Below, piece after piece: positions 23,966 through 35,314 of a DNA stretch of 64,000 nucleotides. Where the stretch lies: assembly GCA_039583875.1 (NCBI GenBank), contig CM077153.1, positions 68,084,482 to 68,148,481 of the forward strand. The letters run 5' to 3'. Both the position numbers and the translations under genes were made by a program. Every line of letters starts with the position of its first letter. The stretch's first letter is position 1. The notes beneath the pieces were generated by a model. That model was given only the letters and a program-made list of their open reading frames with translations. It had not been told where the DNA came from and did not search any database. Origin of the DNA: Platanthera guangdongensis (taxonomy: Eukaryota > Streptophyta > Magnoliopsida > Asparagales > Orchidaceae).

Positions 23966-25732
23966 TCATGCTGCATTACCTACTGGCATCAGGGCATTTT
24001 TTCTTCTTTTGGGTTGTTGTATTTGTTTTGGTTTGTTTATGTTGGCTGTATTTTTTTGGTTGGTTTTATGTGTTTCTGCTTTTGTTTTCTTTGTTTCTTT
24101 CATTTATCTTACAATCAAAAATAAAAAAAATCACAAAACTCCAAAAACATGCTCTTCCCTTCAGTTTGTTTTATTTGTAGTTTGATTTTTTAGTTCGTTT
24201 ATTAAAACAAAAAAATTATAAAACCCCAAAAATCCAAAAAAAAAAAATTGTGGATCGTTAATTCTAAGGACATGCATGACTGGAACCTAGAGTATAGCGA
24301 TTACGTCCAATGTTTGATTTAGGATTGTTAGTCCCTGCTAACATTGTGTGATTATGTCATGATGTGTCGAATCTATATGTACTTAGGTATTGTGTGCAAC
24401 TTGACAATATAGTGTATGTTGAATATGCCTCTAGATATGTGTGAAGATTTAGGTAGAGTAATGACATTACACTATTCACACATCCTTAGAAAATGCACTC
24501 ATGTAGAAATTCATGCATACATGTTATAACTCATGATATTGTGTCTAACATGCTAGAAATAACTTGAATAATCAATGTTACGGTGTTCATGTTTTTATAT
24601 CAAGCTTAGAACTTTGGGCCAAAATTCTAGTGCATAAGAATTTTATATACATGTTAAAGTGTATCTATCTATGTGGGTAGATTTCGATTGATTTGGGGTC
24701 CTTGAACTCAAAAATGATATAAATTGATAGTGAAAAAAATGGGTAAATCATATGCTATCAAATCATATGTTAAGGATACCCCCAAAAACTACTCACTCCT
24801 CTTGATAAGTCTTCATTAGTATTGTGAGGATGAACACCTTGGTCAAAAGAATCGTTTCGATCTTGTGCAAAGACTAAAACTTAAGTTAGAGCCCCTTGTT
24901 TGAATCTTTGTATGAAATAGATAGCAAAGTGACATGATTTTTCACTTTATTTCTCTTGTGCTAGCATATTGAATTATTGAGATAAAACATGTACTAAAAA
25001 TTATTTTTACTTTATGTTTTTCTTTTGATTCTACAGTACACATGTCATTGTTCTATCTAACTCTTCCATGCATAATAATTGGACTTCTGCTGCATTGTAT
25101 GTCTATAACACATATGTACTAGTATGCGATTTCTACTCTTGACACTTACAATGTTACACTGTATTAACTCTATGAATCTTTTAGCATTGTACTCCAAATT
25201 GATTGTGTATTTAGTTTAACTTGTGCTGTCCAAATTTCTTTTACTCAGAAAAACTCGCCAAATCAACTGATTTTTATTGGGTAGGTCTATTTCATGGTGT
25301 TCCGCTCCAATTTTTGCCTCGATTGCTTATGATTGTTTTGTATGCATTTGCACCTGTTCTCTCATCTCTTTAGTATTTCATGACTTAGGGAGAGTGGTGA
25401 GTGTTCACGAGACTTGTTCGTTAACCCAGACCCTTTCAATAATATCAAAAGGGGGAGTATTGAGTGTTCATGAGAGTTTTCATGACTATATCTTATGCTG
25501 GTTTAGTGTTAAGCGTTGCTTAGTCACCCAGGGGAAGATAGATCTCATGTTTGGGGAGCACACACACATGGGGAGCATATATGTAGGGGGAGCCATGTTG
25601 ATTAGTATTGATTATTTCGATATTTCTTAGTTCAACCTACTATATTCCACGATTACTTACTGGATGACACTATACCTTACTCTTATTTTTATATCTAATG
25701 AATGAAATTTGATATTATCAAAAGGGAGATTT
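23966..25732 (+). other. Non-coding 3' region of the SIRE-like element
   Basis: AT-rich, with poly-A/poly-T stretches (24120, 24210-24250). Frames near 23860-24185 are just T-rich and read as Phe/Leu/Val runs. Purine-rich words AAAAGGGGGAG (25446), ATGGGGAGC (25568) and AGGGGGAGCC (25585) recur before the true polypurine tract at 25720. No extra ORF is recognised in the position where env-like ORFs occur in this lineage. Confidence 0.6.
25720..25730 (+). promoter_or_regulatory. Polypurine tract
   Basis: AAAAGGGAGA immediately before the 3' LTR. A longer near-copy, ATATCAAAAGGGGGAG, occurs about 280 bp upstream. Confidence 0.75.
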
Positions 25733-27011
25733 TGTTGGAGCGTAGGGTTCGTATCTCTTCAGTTCAACAATATCAAATCCTATGTTGTAATTGATCGTAC
25801 GAGTTTTGGCTATAATGTGCAGGTTTACCGGTACAAAAGAATGAGAAAATCAAGCTCTGGAACCTACCGCCAAGCGCTAGTTTCTAGAATTAATTCAGGA
25901 CAAGCGCTCTGTGACCTACCACAGGGTGATAGCTCCTTACCGCGGCACACTAGCTCTCTCAATGAGCGTCGAGACATCATGCAACCGCCAAGCGATAGCT
26001 CTGTACCGCGCCGCGATTGCTCCAAAAAGCGGAAAAATATTGTTTTTAGATATTTTTCCAAATTAGCTAGACATTTGTCACATCAACACGCATTGACCTA
26101 CTGTCGGGCACTAGCTCTAGCGCCAACGATAGATTTTTTTCTTGAGACGTATAAAAGTGCGCCTCTTTTCCTAGAGACAATAAGAAAGACATTCTGATTC
26201 CAGGGTTTGTGTGTCGTCTCAGAGCAACGTTCCAATGTCTCCTTCGAAGGGAGAGAAAGTTGTCTCCCTCACATTCGCACACGAAGATCTCCGGCGAGTA
26301 AATGACTACAATGACCAAGAGGAGTTGATCGGTTGCAATAGAATGAAGATCTTTAGCAATGGTCACGCACCGCTCAACGGAGGAATCGTCTTGAGGGAGA
26401 ATCACTTTAAATCTTCTTTAATCTCTTATTGTATTTTTCTCTTTTCTAACTATTTTGTGGGAGAGGAAAATTGACTGGTGAAGGTCATCGGAATCTGGGC
26501 AGGATTCTGTGAGAAATCTTCCCGGGAATGGGACGTCTAGATCGGGGAAAATAGTGGGGCTCTAAGACACGTCTGGGAAGGTAGGTGAAGAGCCAGCTTG
26601 AAGACCTTTCCGGGGAGGGAAAGGGAGAGAGCCAACCGGTCCGGGTAGTGGGTCGGTATAGAAAACGAAAAGGAGTTTGTATTTCACCGCCTCCGATCTC
26701 CGACGTCATAGAGATTTAGTTGTTTGTAATTATAAACCACTTTTGTTTCTTCTGAATAAAATTATTATTCATTCTTCATTCTTATTATAATTTCGTGGTT
26801 GTATACTGGTAGATCTCTAATGGGTGAGTGCATCTCCAAAGCAAAGTTTATCCAAGAAAACGAGTTATGTGACATACCGTCGCGCGCTAGCAAGCTAGCG
26901 CATCGCGGTAGCATCCAGAACCAGTTCTCCTGGATATAACTTTTATTTTTTAAAAAATTAATTTGCAAACCTTATTCACACCCCCTCTGAGGTTGGCCAC
27001 TCGATCCAACA
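25733..27011 (+). repeat. 3' LTR of the SIRE-like element at 17610
   Basis: It is 1279 bp, begins TGTTGGAGCGTAGGG and ends TCGATCCAACA. It contains the TATA box at 26150-26157 and the CpG-dyad cluster at about 25860-26125 (TACCGCCAAGCGCTAG, CGCGCTAGCAAGCTAGCG near 26880). It differs from the 5' LTR at many positions, so the insertion is not recent. Confidence 0.88.
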
Positions 27012-27480
27012 ATCCGGAGAGTGGCGAAGTTTCCTCTACAAGATCTGTGAGTCAAGCTCTAGCAGTATCTTCAGGAGTAGCATCCTGCGCCTAGACTTCT
27101 ATTGTGATGCCTTGCACGAGCGCATCTGCTCGAAGCACCCTTAGCAGCAGTCCTTGTAGGATAGCATTCCATGTCATAGCTTGTGTCTGAGGGGTTCCCA
27201 GGGTGACTAGCAGGATGATGCTTCCCAGAATGGGGATCGTCGGATGCCATATGATGTGGGTGGTCACTTCACATAGCTAAACGTCCCTTCTAGAGACTCC
27301 TAGTTAGAGAAGAGTTGACAGGAACAACACATTGGTGGATATGTCATCGCTAATAAATATCTCGCTTACTTCAACAGGGGGATATCTAATATTGCTCGTA
27401 TATGTTGAGGGCTTGACAACGATCATTGGGTACTGGGAGTGGCTGACCTGGATAGTTCTTGTTGAGTTCCGGGAGGTGTT
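27012..27480 (-). other. Degraded internal region of the Tat-like element
   Basis: On the minus strand this follows the gag zinc-region remnant. Short stretches (for example YPPVEVSEIFISDD) could derive from the gag-protease linker, but I cannot confirm a domain. No reverse transcriptase motif is present. Confidence 0.35.
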
Positions 27481-28290
27481 CCTTTATAGCATTGCCCCCT
27501 TGCGGTCCTGGTTGGGGCAAGGGGTGTTGTCGCCCTCTTTACTTTGAACTTCTTGAGGAGGCCGAGGTGCACAAGTTGCTCAACTTCCTCCTTTAGGCGC
27601 ATGCATTCCTCGGTGTCAGGCCGGATCCCTCGGTGATAGTGGTAGTATCTGGATTGATTTCTCCTTCTTAGGTGGAGTTCCTTGGGTCTCTATAGTTTGG
27701 GTGGTCCTAAATAACATGCTAGACCTCCGTGTGAGAGGCGTTGAGCGTGATGAGGTGTTGCTGCCCCCCATCCTAGATGTTTCATCAAGGTGTCTACGTC
27801 CTTTTCTAGTTGTTGAGTCTGTGCATTCTTCCTTCTTACTACTTTAGTGGCCTTGTCATGGTGGGTGGAATGATCCATTGGGAGTGATTCCTCCCATGGT
27901 CGGGCCCCTGAGTTCATGCTTGGTGTGCAACACAGATCACTCCACTGAGCGAGCAATGGCCCAAAGGGAACGATGTCTCACCTTCCACCTTGGAATACAC
28001 CACCTGGGACAGAGAAGCTTTAAAGTCTCTTTGTAGGGTGAGTGCTTGAGCTTGACATTCCTCCATCTGGCGCATTTGTTCCTCCACGAAAGATGCTATG
28101 ACAGCGATTATCTCCTCGAGGCGCGGTGTGTGTGTGGCTGGCAAGAGTCACTGGAGGCTTGATCATTGAGCTCCTTGCAAGAAGCTTTATTTGCAGCCGT
28201 TATTGCGACTAGTTGGGAGTGCTTACGCAGGCCAAGTGTTGTCCTCTTATGATTCCTTAGAGCTTTTGGGAACACCCTTCCCGTAGATGG
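27481..28290 (-). pseudogene. Tat-like Gypsy gag remnant
   Basis: On the minus strand just after the primer region there is an N-terminal part with LEEIIAVIASFVEEQMRQME (about 28120-28060). Near 27655-27541 it reads HYHRGIRPDTEECMRLKEEV, followed by QLVHLGLLKKF. That second part matches the post-capsid FHxDxGHDTEEC-LKxEIExLIxxG motif known from Tat and related gags. The central capsid domain expected between them is missing or unrecognisable, and there are stops and frame changes. The piece is clearly too short (about 270 codons) for a functional gag. Confidence 0.65.
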
Positions 28291-28298
28291 TGCTAAAT
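28277..28298 (-). promoter_or_regulatory. Primer-binding region of the Tat-like element
   Basis: Directly after the 5' LTR the minus strand reads ATTTAGCACCATCTACGGG. This resembles the ATTTGGCGCCGTCTGTGGG start common in Tat-type elements, and the differences are mostly of the C-to-T/G-to-A kind. Confidence 0.6.
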
Positions 28299-29422
28299 TG
28301 TTGCGAGTCACCTAATTTTCCTCCGGTCCAGAGAATCGTTCGTAGCTCGGAGTTGGACGAGACATGCAAACAATCAATGAAAATAGTAGCAATCATAGGA
28401 GGCTTTTTTACCGTGAAAAACCTAGAAAGGGTGAAAAACCATGTGGTTGGAAATGTGTCGGGACAAAGTCCACTATATAGTTTAAGGTTACGAATTATGG
28501 AAGTCTACTTGGAGGGTGACAAACCACCTCGCAATTATAAGTTTTAAATACAGGAGGAGCAGGAAAATAATCTAAGTTCACGAAGCTTTGACACGAGTAT
28601 TCTCTGACGTGCTCCTCTGCTCCTTCTTCTGGAGTGGAGAATTGGATAAGTCCTCGGGGCTTAGATGAGAGCATTCTTCTAGAAAAATGGTTAAGTCCTT
28701 GAAGCTTTGTAGTCCGCGAAGCTGTGAAGCGAGTGTTTAGGAGAGTATTTATTTTTTGAATACGGAGAAAATGCGGGGCGTGACAGTATTCTTCTGACGT
28801 CTTCTCTTGTGCTCACGGGGGCATCCACATGAACGTTAAGAGCATCATGCGTTGAGCTTTGAGCGCTAAGCGGACTAGAGAGGGAGCAGAGCAAATTCTA
28901 AGTAGTGGAACGATCTAAGTCTCGCGTCCTCACCGAAAAACCTCAGAGCTCTCTAGCCACTGGAGTTACTTGCCTCCAAATGATGGTCTGTGACCCTTTT
29001 ATAGTTTTTTGAAGGGTCATGCCGGTAATTGCCCATGTGCAGATTTTAAGGTTGTGAAGGACGTTGCACCGTTCCGGTTACCTCGGTCTCCAATTTTCAC
29101 GAAATGATGGAAGTGTCCCAGGAAGCTCGGGCGACCCTGACAGGTTGCCCGACGGCGGCTAGAGGCGACTGGGGGCAGGGGTGGTAGTTGACGGAGACCG
29201 TCGGTACGGCCGCGTGATGTGTGGGGTCCGTGCGCACTGTGCACACATGTGTGCCCCAAGGTCCATGTGCCCAAGCGTGTTCAGGGGCACGCCGCACATG
29301 TCCCTGCACTTCACATGGGGAGTTGCTTGCGTTTGGGCCGGTTGCACCTGCAGATGCTTCTTCTTGTGTTGATGCTTGGCCTCCTACCGCTCGGTTATGG
29401 AAAACTAAGGGGGACCCCATCA
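28299..29422 (-). repeat. 5' LTR of the Tat-like Gypsy element
   Basis: It is 1124 bp, TGTTGCGAGTCACC...CCCCATCA on the plus strand, and pairs with 7236-8323. It has the same GC-rich block (about 29120-29390) with TGTGCGCACTGTGCACACATG-like words. The pentamer after it, AATCC, pairs with AATCT before 7236. Confidence 0.8.
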
Positions 29423-30513
29423 AATCCAACTGTTTTGAGACTTCTTCCAAAGTTTTTTTATTATGATAATAAGGGCTAGATAAAAATTCCAAAAATTTAA
29501 TTCCACCAGATAGGGCTAATTATTCCAATAATACAATTCTGATGAAATAATTAAATATTTGCTCAAACATTTAAAAAAATGCTTTAAAAAATTACCAAAC
29601 TTTCTGGATATGTTCAATATGACATTATTCACTCATGGTTAAAATTACACAATCATCAGAGCTCTAATTAAAGAATTATACAACCAATATCATTTTCCTT
29701 TAATTTGATGTGACAAAAATTAAATTAATTTCCTAGGGAGTTCTAAACATCCCAACAAATTATGCCACCCTAATTTGTGAAGATAATGCAAAGGATACAA
29801 CTTTAATATTGTCTACTTGGTCTGCATGTGCCTCGAAGTTGATAAAATATTTATTCTAAGAAGACTAGTATAAGTGTGACATATTAAATTTTAGGTATAT
29901 AAGGGTATTGTGCTCAAATCATTTTGAGTGAGAAAGCACCTATGAAAATAGTTCCAAATGACTTGAAACTTCAATAATTGATTTTTATCATGCATTCAGG
30001 GGTGTGTAAAAAAATTCAAAAATTTATCTTAAGAGTAATACTTATTTATTTCAACCATATGACAAATTTGTAATTATCAAATATTTGCTAAAACTGTAGA
30101 AGCATCTTCACAAAAAAATATGAAACAATTAGGGGTTGTGTATACAAAATTTCACATGCATGGGAATTGCATGTATATTAAAATACACAAAATACAAAAG
30201 CCATGTGGTTAATATGACAGAAATTTAGAATTTGATTTTAGGGAGCAACAAGCAACCAAAAAATTGTGCCAATATTTTTTTTGAAAAGGCCGGATCAAGA
30301 AATACTTTCATGTGGAGCAGAAGGTCTGGATCTAAAAGAAAGAGGCCTACAATTGGGTTTGAATTTGGTTGTATTAAAACTCATAGTTCAATTTGGCCTA
30401 TAGATAGCTAATTTGCACTGATCTTAAAGTAGATTAAGTGGCAGTTGTGTTTCTTTTTTCTCTAGTCTAAGGACTTGACTTTCCCGACCTAGAAGGGAGT
30501 TTTTGGCTTCCCT
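29423..30513. other. AT-rich spacer without a recognisable gene
   Basis: About 1.1 kb between two Gypsy elements with stops in every frame. I see no LTR end, domain or repeat beyond A/T runs. Confidence 0.55.
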
Positions 30514-30534
30514 TGTAAAACCCTAGATTTGATC

Positions 30535-30800
30535 AAAACTTTTCGCTCGACGAACGCAATGTCGTTCGACGAACGTCGAAGGCTTAAGTGTGGAGCTCGC
30601 TCGACGAACTCAAGTCCGTTCGACGAACGTCGAAGGCTAAAGTGTGGAGCTCGCTCGACAAACTCAACGCCGTTCGACGAACATCGAAGGCTAAAGTGTG
30701 GAGCTCGCTCGACGAACTCAACCCTGTTCGACAAACTCCGTTCGACGAACTCAACCCTGTGCGACAAACTCCGTTCGACGAACTCAACCCCGTTCGGCGA
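30535..30800. repeat. TTCGACGAAC tandem array in the 5' LTR
   Basis: About 54-bp units: CTCGACGAACTCAA, CCGTTCGACGAACGTCGAAGG, CTAAAGTGTGGAGCTCG, repeated three and a half times, then a denser run of CGTTCGACGAACTCAACCC. The core TCGACGA/TTCGAAGG words are CpG-rich dyads. The same array is at 34885-35110 in the 3' LTR. Repetitive Ser/Asn/Thr-rich frames on both strands are by-products. Confidence 0.88.
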
Positions 30801-30829
30801 CTTATTGAAATAAGATATCGCCGAGTGGT

Positions 30830-30839
30830 GACACGTGTC
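30830..30839. promoter_or_regulatory. Palindromic G-box (GACACGTGTC)
   Basis: A perfect 10-bp palindrome with the CACGTG core bound by plant bZIP and bHLH factors. It is kept in the 3' LTR at 35137-35146. It lies directly downstream of the TTCGACGAA array. Confidence 0.6.
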
Positions 30840-31743
30840 AGATGGCTGGTGAGCGGCCAGTGAGGGGCGGTTGACTTTTCAGCTCAAATTCGGGCCATTG
30901 CTTCGTTTTGATGAATTGATCGTATGGCTGGGGTTAAACCCGAGGCCACTTATGCAAAGGGGTGTGGGATGAGGCGATAATATTTTTCTTCTCACTCTCT
31001 CTCTTCATTCCATCTTCTCCTTTGAGTGTTCTTGAGAAGAGAACTAAGGGGTTGGAGCTAAGGTGTTGTGCTGAGCTTTGTGAAGGTGCTGAAGAGGATT
31101 CCCTCATCGGAATCAAGATCTGAAGCTATGTCCGTGGAGAGGAAATCATTGTGTGCATTTCCAACTGGATAGAACTCAAACGCCATGACTCCAAAGAGAA
31201 CTACAAGGGTAACGATTTTCTCCCGGACAAGTGAAGTCCTCAATATGCATACTTGCATGGATCCCCTTACCAAAAGGTGAAAAAGGGTGGATTCCAATGG
31301 GTAGATAGGTTTGATCCCCATATATTCCTGCATTTAGATCCGGAAATGTAGAGTACGGAATAGACATGCTGTGAGAAACCCATCTGGACAAATTGGTTTG
31401 GATTGGTGATGTCTTTATGCTTTGCATGCCGGAGAATACTCTGTGAAGATACGTGTAGGTGTACATGTGAAATTCCGGGTCAAGGGGCGTGCAGGATGCT
31501 GAATCAAAGTACTGGAGAAATCTCCAGGAAAATACACAAAAGAAAGTATAATTCGAAGAATTGTTACTGTCGCCGGGCAACAGTGAGTGTCGTCGGGTGT
31601 TGGCTTCCAGAAAGCTAAAATGTTGTTTGGCCTGTCTCTATGAGACCTGAGGGGTTAATGTATGAGAAACTGAGAGCTTTGATAGCCCAGTAATGGTGGG
31701 TGCCAGGCTGAAATGGAAGAAGCCGTGTGGCTTTACTGTGCCG

Positions 31744-31970
31744 TCAAATTAAGTACCTCTGAACGACAGATTCGTTAAGTTAAGTACCTCTGAATGGGCA
31801 GTTGGTCGTTAAGTTAAGTACCTCTAAATGACAGAGTCGTCAAGTTAAGGACCTCTGAATAACAAAGTTAGTCGTTAAGTTAATTATATCTGAACGACGT
31901 AGTCGTCAAGTTAAGGAGCTCTGAGCAACAAAGTTAATCGTTAAGTCGGGGACCTCTGAATGGTGGTGAT
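31744..31970. repeat. Alternating 31/35-bp tandem repeat in the 5' LTR
   Basis: Units begin TTAAGTACCTCTGAAYGAC and end GTCGTTAAG or GTCGTCAAG, alternating shorter (31 bp) and longer (34-35 bp) forms, so a ~66-bp dimer is repeated about three times. The same array is at 48432-48655. Confidence 0.8.
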
Positions 31971-32621
31971 ACACGGGAAGGCGTATACACCAAAAAGATG
32001 CCCTAAGTGCACGGGGCGTGTGGCCGTTGAGCCTACGTCTATGGTGAATGGTGCTTAAATTGCACGTTGTAAATGCTAGGATATATATATGATGCCTTGT
32101 TTGTAGGGATGGAGGAATGCCGCCCCGAGTAAGGGGTGAGATCGTTATAAACGTGTTAGCAAAATGCTAACCGTTGCATTGTTTGCCACATTTTGGTGGG
32201 CCATTTTGGGCAGGGGTTGGAGAGCTAAGTGGGAAGTAGCGGGCTGAAGCCCATGTGCTGCAATTGGCTGGCCCTTGAAGACCCAAAATCGAACATTTAC
32301 TGTGTTCATGTGTGGCCGGCTTGCGTGCCGAAGTATGAAACAACTTTTTGTTAATTGAAACAGTTGTAATAAGGCTACGACCGAAACATGTGTTATATGT
32401 ATATATATATATCATTCATGTTGTGTAATGGACATTCTTGTTATGTATGGGTTCATAAACTAAAATGCTTCCCTCTAGAATGCTCTAGTTAGGGTGCGTT
32501 CATAATTGAACTTGGATTTGGAAACAACTAGTAATCTCCTTACCTGTCTGTAGTATATGGCATCGGACCCCGGCCGGACCTTCTGTCATATGCTATACGA
32601 CAGATGGGGGCGTTACAAAAT

Positions 32622-34741
32622 TGGTAGCGGAAGTCAGGAGTTTCCTAGGACTTGCTGGCTATTATAGGCGCTTCGTAGAGGGCTTTTTGAAGATTGTTTT
32701 ACCTCTCACGACATTGACTAGAAAGAATCAAAAGTTCACTTGGTCGCCGGAGTGCGAGAAAGCTTTTGAAGAATTGAAGGGTCGACTGACCACGATGCCA
32801 ATATTATGTTCGTCATGTGGTTCAGAAGGCTTTGAGATCTATAGTGATGCATCTGAGAGCGGCTTAGGAGCGTTCTTTTGCAATATGGGCATGTGATTGC
32901 TTATGACTCTCTCCAACTTAAAGTACATGAGTGGAATTATCCGGTTAACGATCTTGAATTGGCAGCCGTACGTGATATTCTCTCTTAAATTATGGCGACA
33001 TTATGTATATGGCTTGAAGATTGATATCTTTACAGACCATCAAAGCCTAAAATATTTCATACATCAGAAATATCTCAATATGCGACAACGGAGGTGGATG
33101 GAGTTCCTTGGGGACTACACCTTCGAAATTCATTACACTCCTTGGAAGGGGAATGTCATCGCTGATACGCTGAGTCGCAAGACTCCAACACGAGCAAATT
33201 GGTTACAGATGCATGATGAGCATCTGATTCGTGAGTTGGAAAGGCTGGATATATCTTGTGTTGACAAGAGAATGAGCGAAGAAGTATGCTTGAACTGGAC
33301 GGAAGTGCAATACGACCTCGCGGACAGAATTCGTCAAGCTTTGGAACTAGACGAAAGCATGAAATGCTATATGGCAGAGTCAAAGGATGGGTCAAATTCC
33401 CAATTCTCTCTAAATGACGGTCTTTTGCGAAAAGACGGTCGGTTTTGCGTCCCTAAAGTTGGTACAATACGAGAGGAGTTGATGTATGAGGCACATTTTA
33501 CAAAGTATTCAATCCACCCTGGAGAACTAAAATGTTCAAAGATATGAAGAAATTGTTCTGGTGGCCAGGCATGAAGAAAGACATCGCACATTATGTGGCG
33601 AAGTGTCAAACTTGCGCTTTAGTGAAGGCCGAGTGCTAGAGGCCAGGGGGATTCTTGAAGTCTTTGCCTATTTCAGAGTGGAAGTTCGATGACATATCTA
33701 TGGATTTTGTGCATGGGCTATCGAGATCTCAGAAAGGAAACAACACCATCTGGGGGGTTGTTGATCGGTTAACTAAAGTGTCGCACTTCATTTCAAATAG
33801 GAAGGATGATTCAGTGGAAAAACTGGCCAAACTATATGTAGATAATATAGTACGACTGCACGGTGTCTCCCGTACCATCGTAAGTGACTGAGACGGGCAT
33901 TTTACTTCTAATGATTGGAGGCTAATCCACCAACTGTTAGGTACCAAGTTAAAGTTCAGTACGGTCTTTCATCCTCAAACGGATGGTCAGACCGAGAGGA
34001 CCAACAGAACTATGGAGGACATGCTTCGAATGTGCGCCCTAGATTTTGAAAAGAGGTGGGAAGACCATCTCTATATGATAGAGTTCGCCTACAATAATAG
34101 TTATCAAGCTAGCATACAGATGGCGCCCTTTAAAACTTTATATGGTAGTAAATGTCGTACTCCATTAGCTTGGGCGGAAACAGGCGAATCTAAATTGTAT
34201 AAGCATAAGGAAGTTGAAGAGTCAAATTCAACAATACGCACTATTCGAGAGAGGCTACTGATAGCTCATGATAGGCAGGCGAAGTACTAAAACGCCAAAC
34301 ATCGGGACGTGGAGTTTGCGGTGAACGATTGGGTATATTTGAAAATCAAACCCTTCAAAGGCATGTCTAGAATACAACGCTGGAAAAAGCTGAGCCCGAG
34401 GTATCTTGGTCCGTTTGAAGTGGTGGAGAGAATTGGAGAAACTGCTTATCAGCTAGCACTTTTTGGTAGAGCTGAGTGGATTGCATGATGTATTTCATGT
34501 CCCAGTGCTACGCAAAGCTGTGAAAGAGCTATCACAAGTGGTTGTTGTGGATCGACTATCGGTCGATAATTGGCTAAAAACGAAAGTTAAGCCCATTCGG
34601 ATCGAGGATACGGCGGTCAGGCAATAACGGAACAAGACAATCACGATGGTCAAGGTCTGGTGGGACAACTATGGTCGGGAAGAGTTGACATGGGAGCGAG
34701 AGCAAACCATGCGAGAGGAATATCCCGAGTTTTTTGTATAG
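32622..34741 (+). pseudogene. Gypsy pol remnant: RT end, RNase H, integrase, chromodomain-like tail
   Basis: It opens directly in the RT C-terminus (VRSFLGLAGYYRRFVEGF, 32636-32690). RNase H follows with [13 protein letters not shown] (32832) and DIFTDHQSLKYF (33027), then the integrase HHCC zinc region (33480-33620), the core with MDFVHGL (33702), SDxDGHFTS (33885, in-frame stop at x) and HPQTDGQTERTNR (33970), and the C-terminal GPFEVVERIGETAYQL (34408). The tail (about 34588-34741) reads VKVWWDNYGREELTWERE and ends EEYPEFFV, matching the truncated chromodomain at the end of plant chromovirus integrases; such tails guide insertion into heterochromatin. There are stops or frameshifts near 32894, 33536, 33638, 33889, 34288 and 34625. 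Confidence 0.87.
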
Positions 34742-34837
34742 GTTGTTGTAACATCAAATTTTGCGAATAAAAGTTGTTGTAAATTTGAAGTTGTTGTCTT
34801 CCTTATAGCTGTGTGCCAATTTCGGGACGAAATTCCA

Positions 34838-34852
34838 GTAAGGAGGGGAGGG
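34838..34852 (+). promoter_or_regulatory. Polypurine tract of the chromodomain Gypsy element
   Basis: GTAAGGAGGGGAGGG immediately upstream of the 3' LTR start. Confidence 0.8.
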
Positions 34853-34853
34853 T

Positions 34854-35169
34854 TGTAACACCAAAGATTTGACCAAAAGTTTTTGCTCGACGAACTCAAC
34901 GACGTTCGACAAACGCCGAAGGCTAAAGTGTGGAGCTCGCTCTACGAAATCAATGCCGTTCGAGGAACGTCGAAGGCTAAAGTGTGGAGCTTGCTCGATG
35001 AACTCAATGTCGTTCGATGGACGTCGAAGGCTAAAGTGTGGAGCTCGCTCGACGAACTCAACCCCGTTCGACGAACTGAATTTGACGAACTTAACCCCGT
35101 TCGATGACTTGTCGAAATAAGATATCTCCGAGTGGTGACACGTGTCAGATGACTGGTGAGCGGACAGTG
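34854..35169 (+). repeat. 3' LTR of the chromodomain Gypsy element, first piece
   Basis: It starts TGTAACACCAAAGATTTGACC and contains the TTCGACGAA array (34885-35110) and the G-box palindrome (35137-35146). It breaks off at CAGTG, the 5-bp target duplicated on the other side of the nested SIRE-like element at 47546. Confidence 0.9.
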
Positions 35170-35314
35170 TGTTGGGTACATTGGAAAATGTGTACCAGAT
35201 TTGAAGAAGCCTCACCCTACTCAGTGATATGCATCAAGGTGTATTTGATGTTATTTTGAGTTTATGTGTGCAGGTTAAGAAAATGCAAGAATGCAGGAAA
35301 AAGTTTCTAAGTCC

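Larger units (their letters stand above)
17610..27011 (+). mobile_element. SIRE-like Ty1/Copia retrotransposon, nested in the Tat-like element
   Basis: Two ~1.3-kb LTRs (17610-18908 and 25733-27011), a primer-binding site, a polypurine tract, gag with a coiled-coil tail, and pol in Copia order on the plus strand, followed by a long non-coding 3' region. Flanking pentamers ATCCA and ATCCG match at 4 of 5 bases. Family knowledge: large gag, LTR ending in a TTCACCCCC tract and a long spacer after pol are SIRE/Maximus traits. No extra ORF is visible after pol. Many stops and frameshifts make it non-autonomous. Confidence 0.88.
7236..29422 (-). mobile_element. Tat-like Ty3/Gypsy retrotransposon, pol-less, split by two Copia insertions
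   Basis: Both LTRs (7236-8323 and 28299-29422) start TGTTGCG on the plus strand and end near CCCCRTCA. Flanking pentamers AATCT and AATCC match at 4 of 5 bases. Read on the minus strand the order is 5' LTR, gag remnant (28298-27481), the place where pol should be, tandem repeats, an extra ORF in antisense orientation (15220-16440, plus strand), and 3' LTR. Known family knowledge: an antisense ORF between pol and the 3' LTR is characteristic of the Tat lineage, and the sequence after the 5' LTR resembles its usual ATTTGGCGCC-type start. I see no reverse transcriptase or integrase, so pol was deleted or never present. The Copia elements at 8829-14401 and 17610-27011 interrupt it. Confidence 0.7.
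30514..32617 (+). repeat. 5' LTR of the chromodomain Gypsy element
   Basis: It is about 2.1 kb, TGTAAAACCCTAG to GGGGCGTTACA. It contains the TTCGACGAA array (30535-30800), a G-box palindrome, the 31/35-bp repeat array (31744-31970) and a short TA run near 32396. Open frames across these repeats are not genes. Confidence 0.87.

Noticed and set aside
23862..24185. Hydrophobic ORFs after pol as a possible env-like membrane protein
   Set aside because: The frames consist of T-rich sequence giving Phe/Leu/Val runs, overlap the end of pol and have no start context or conserved domain.
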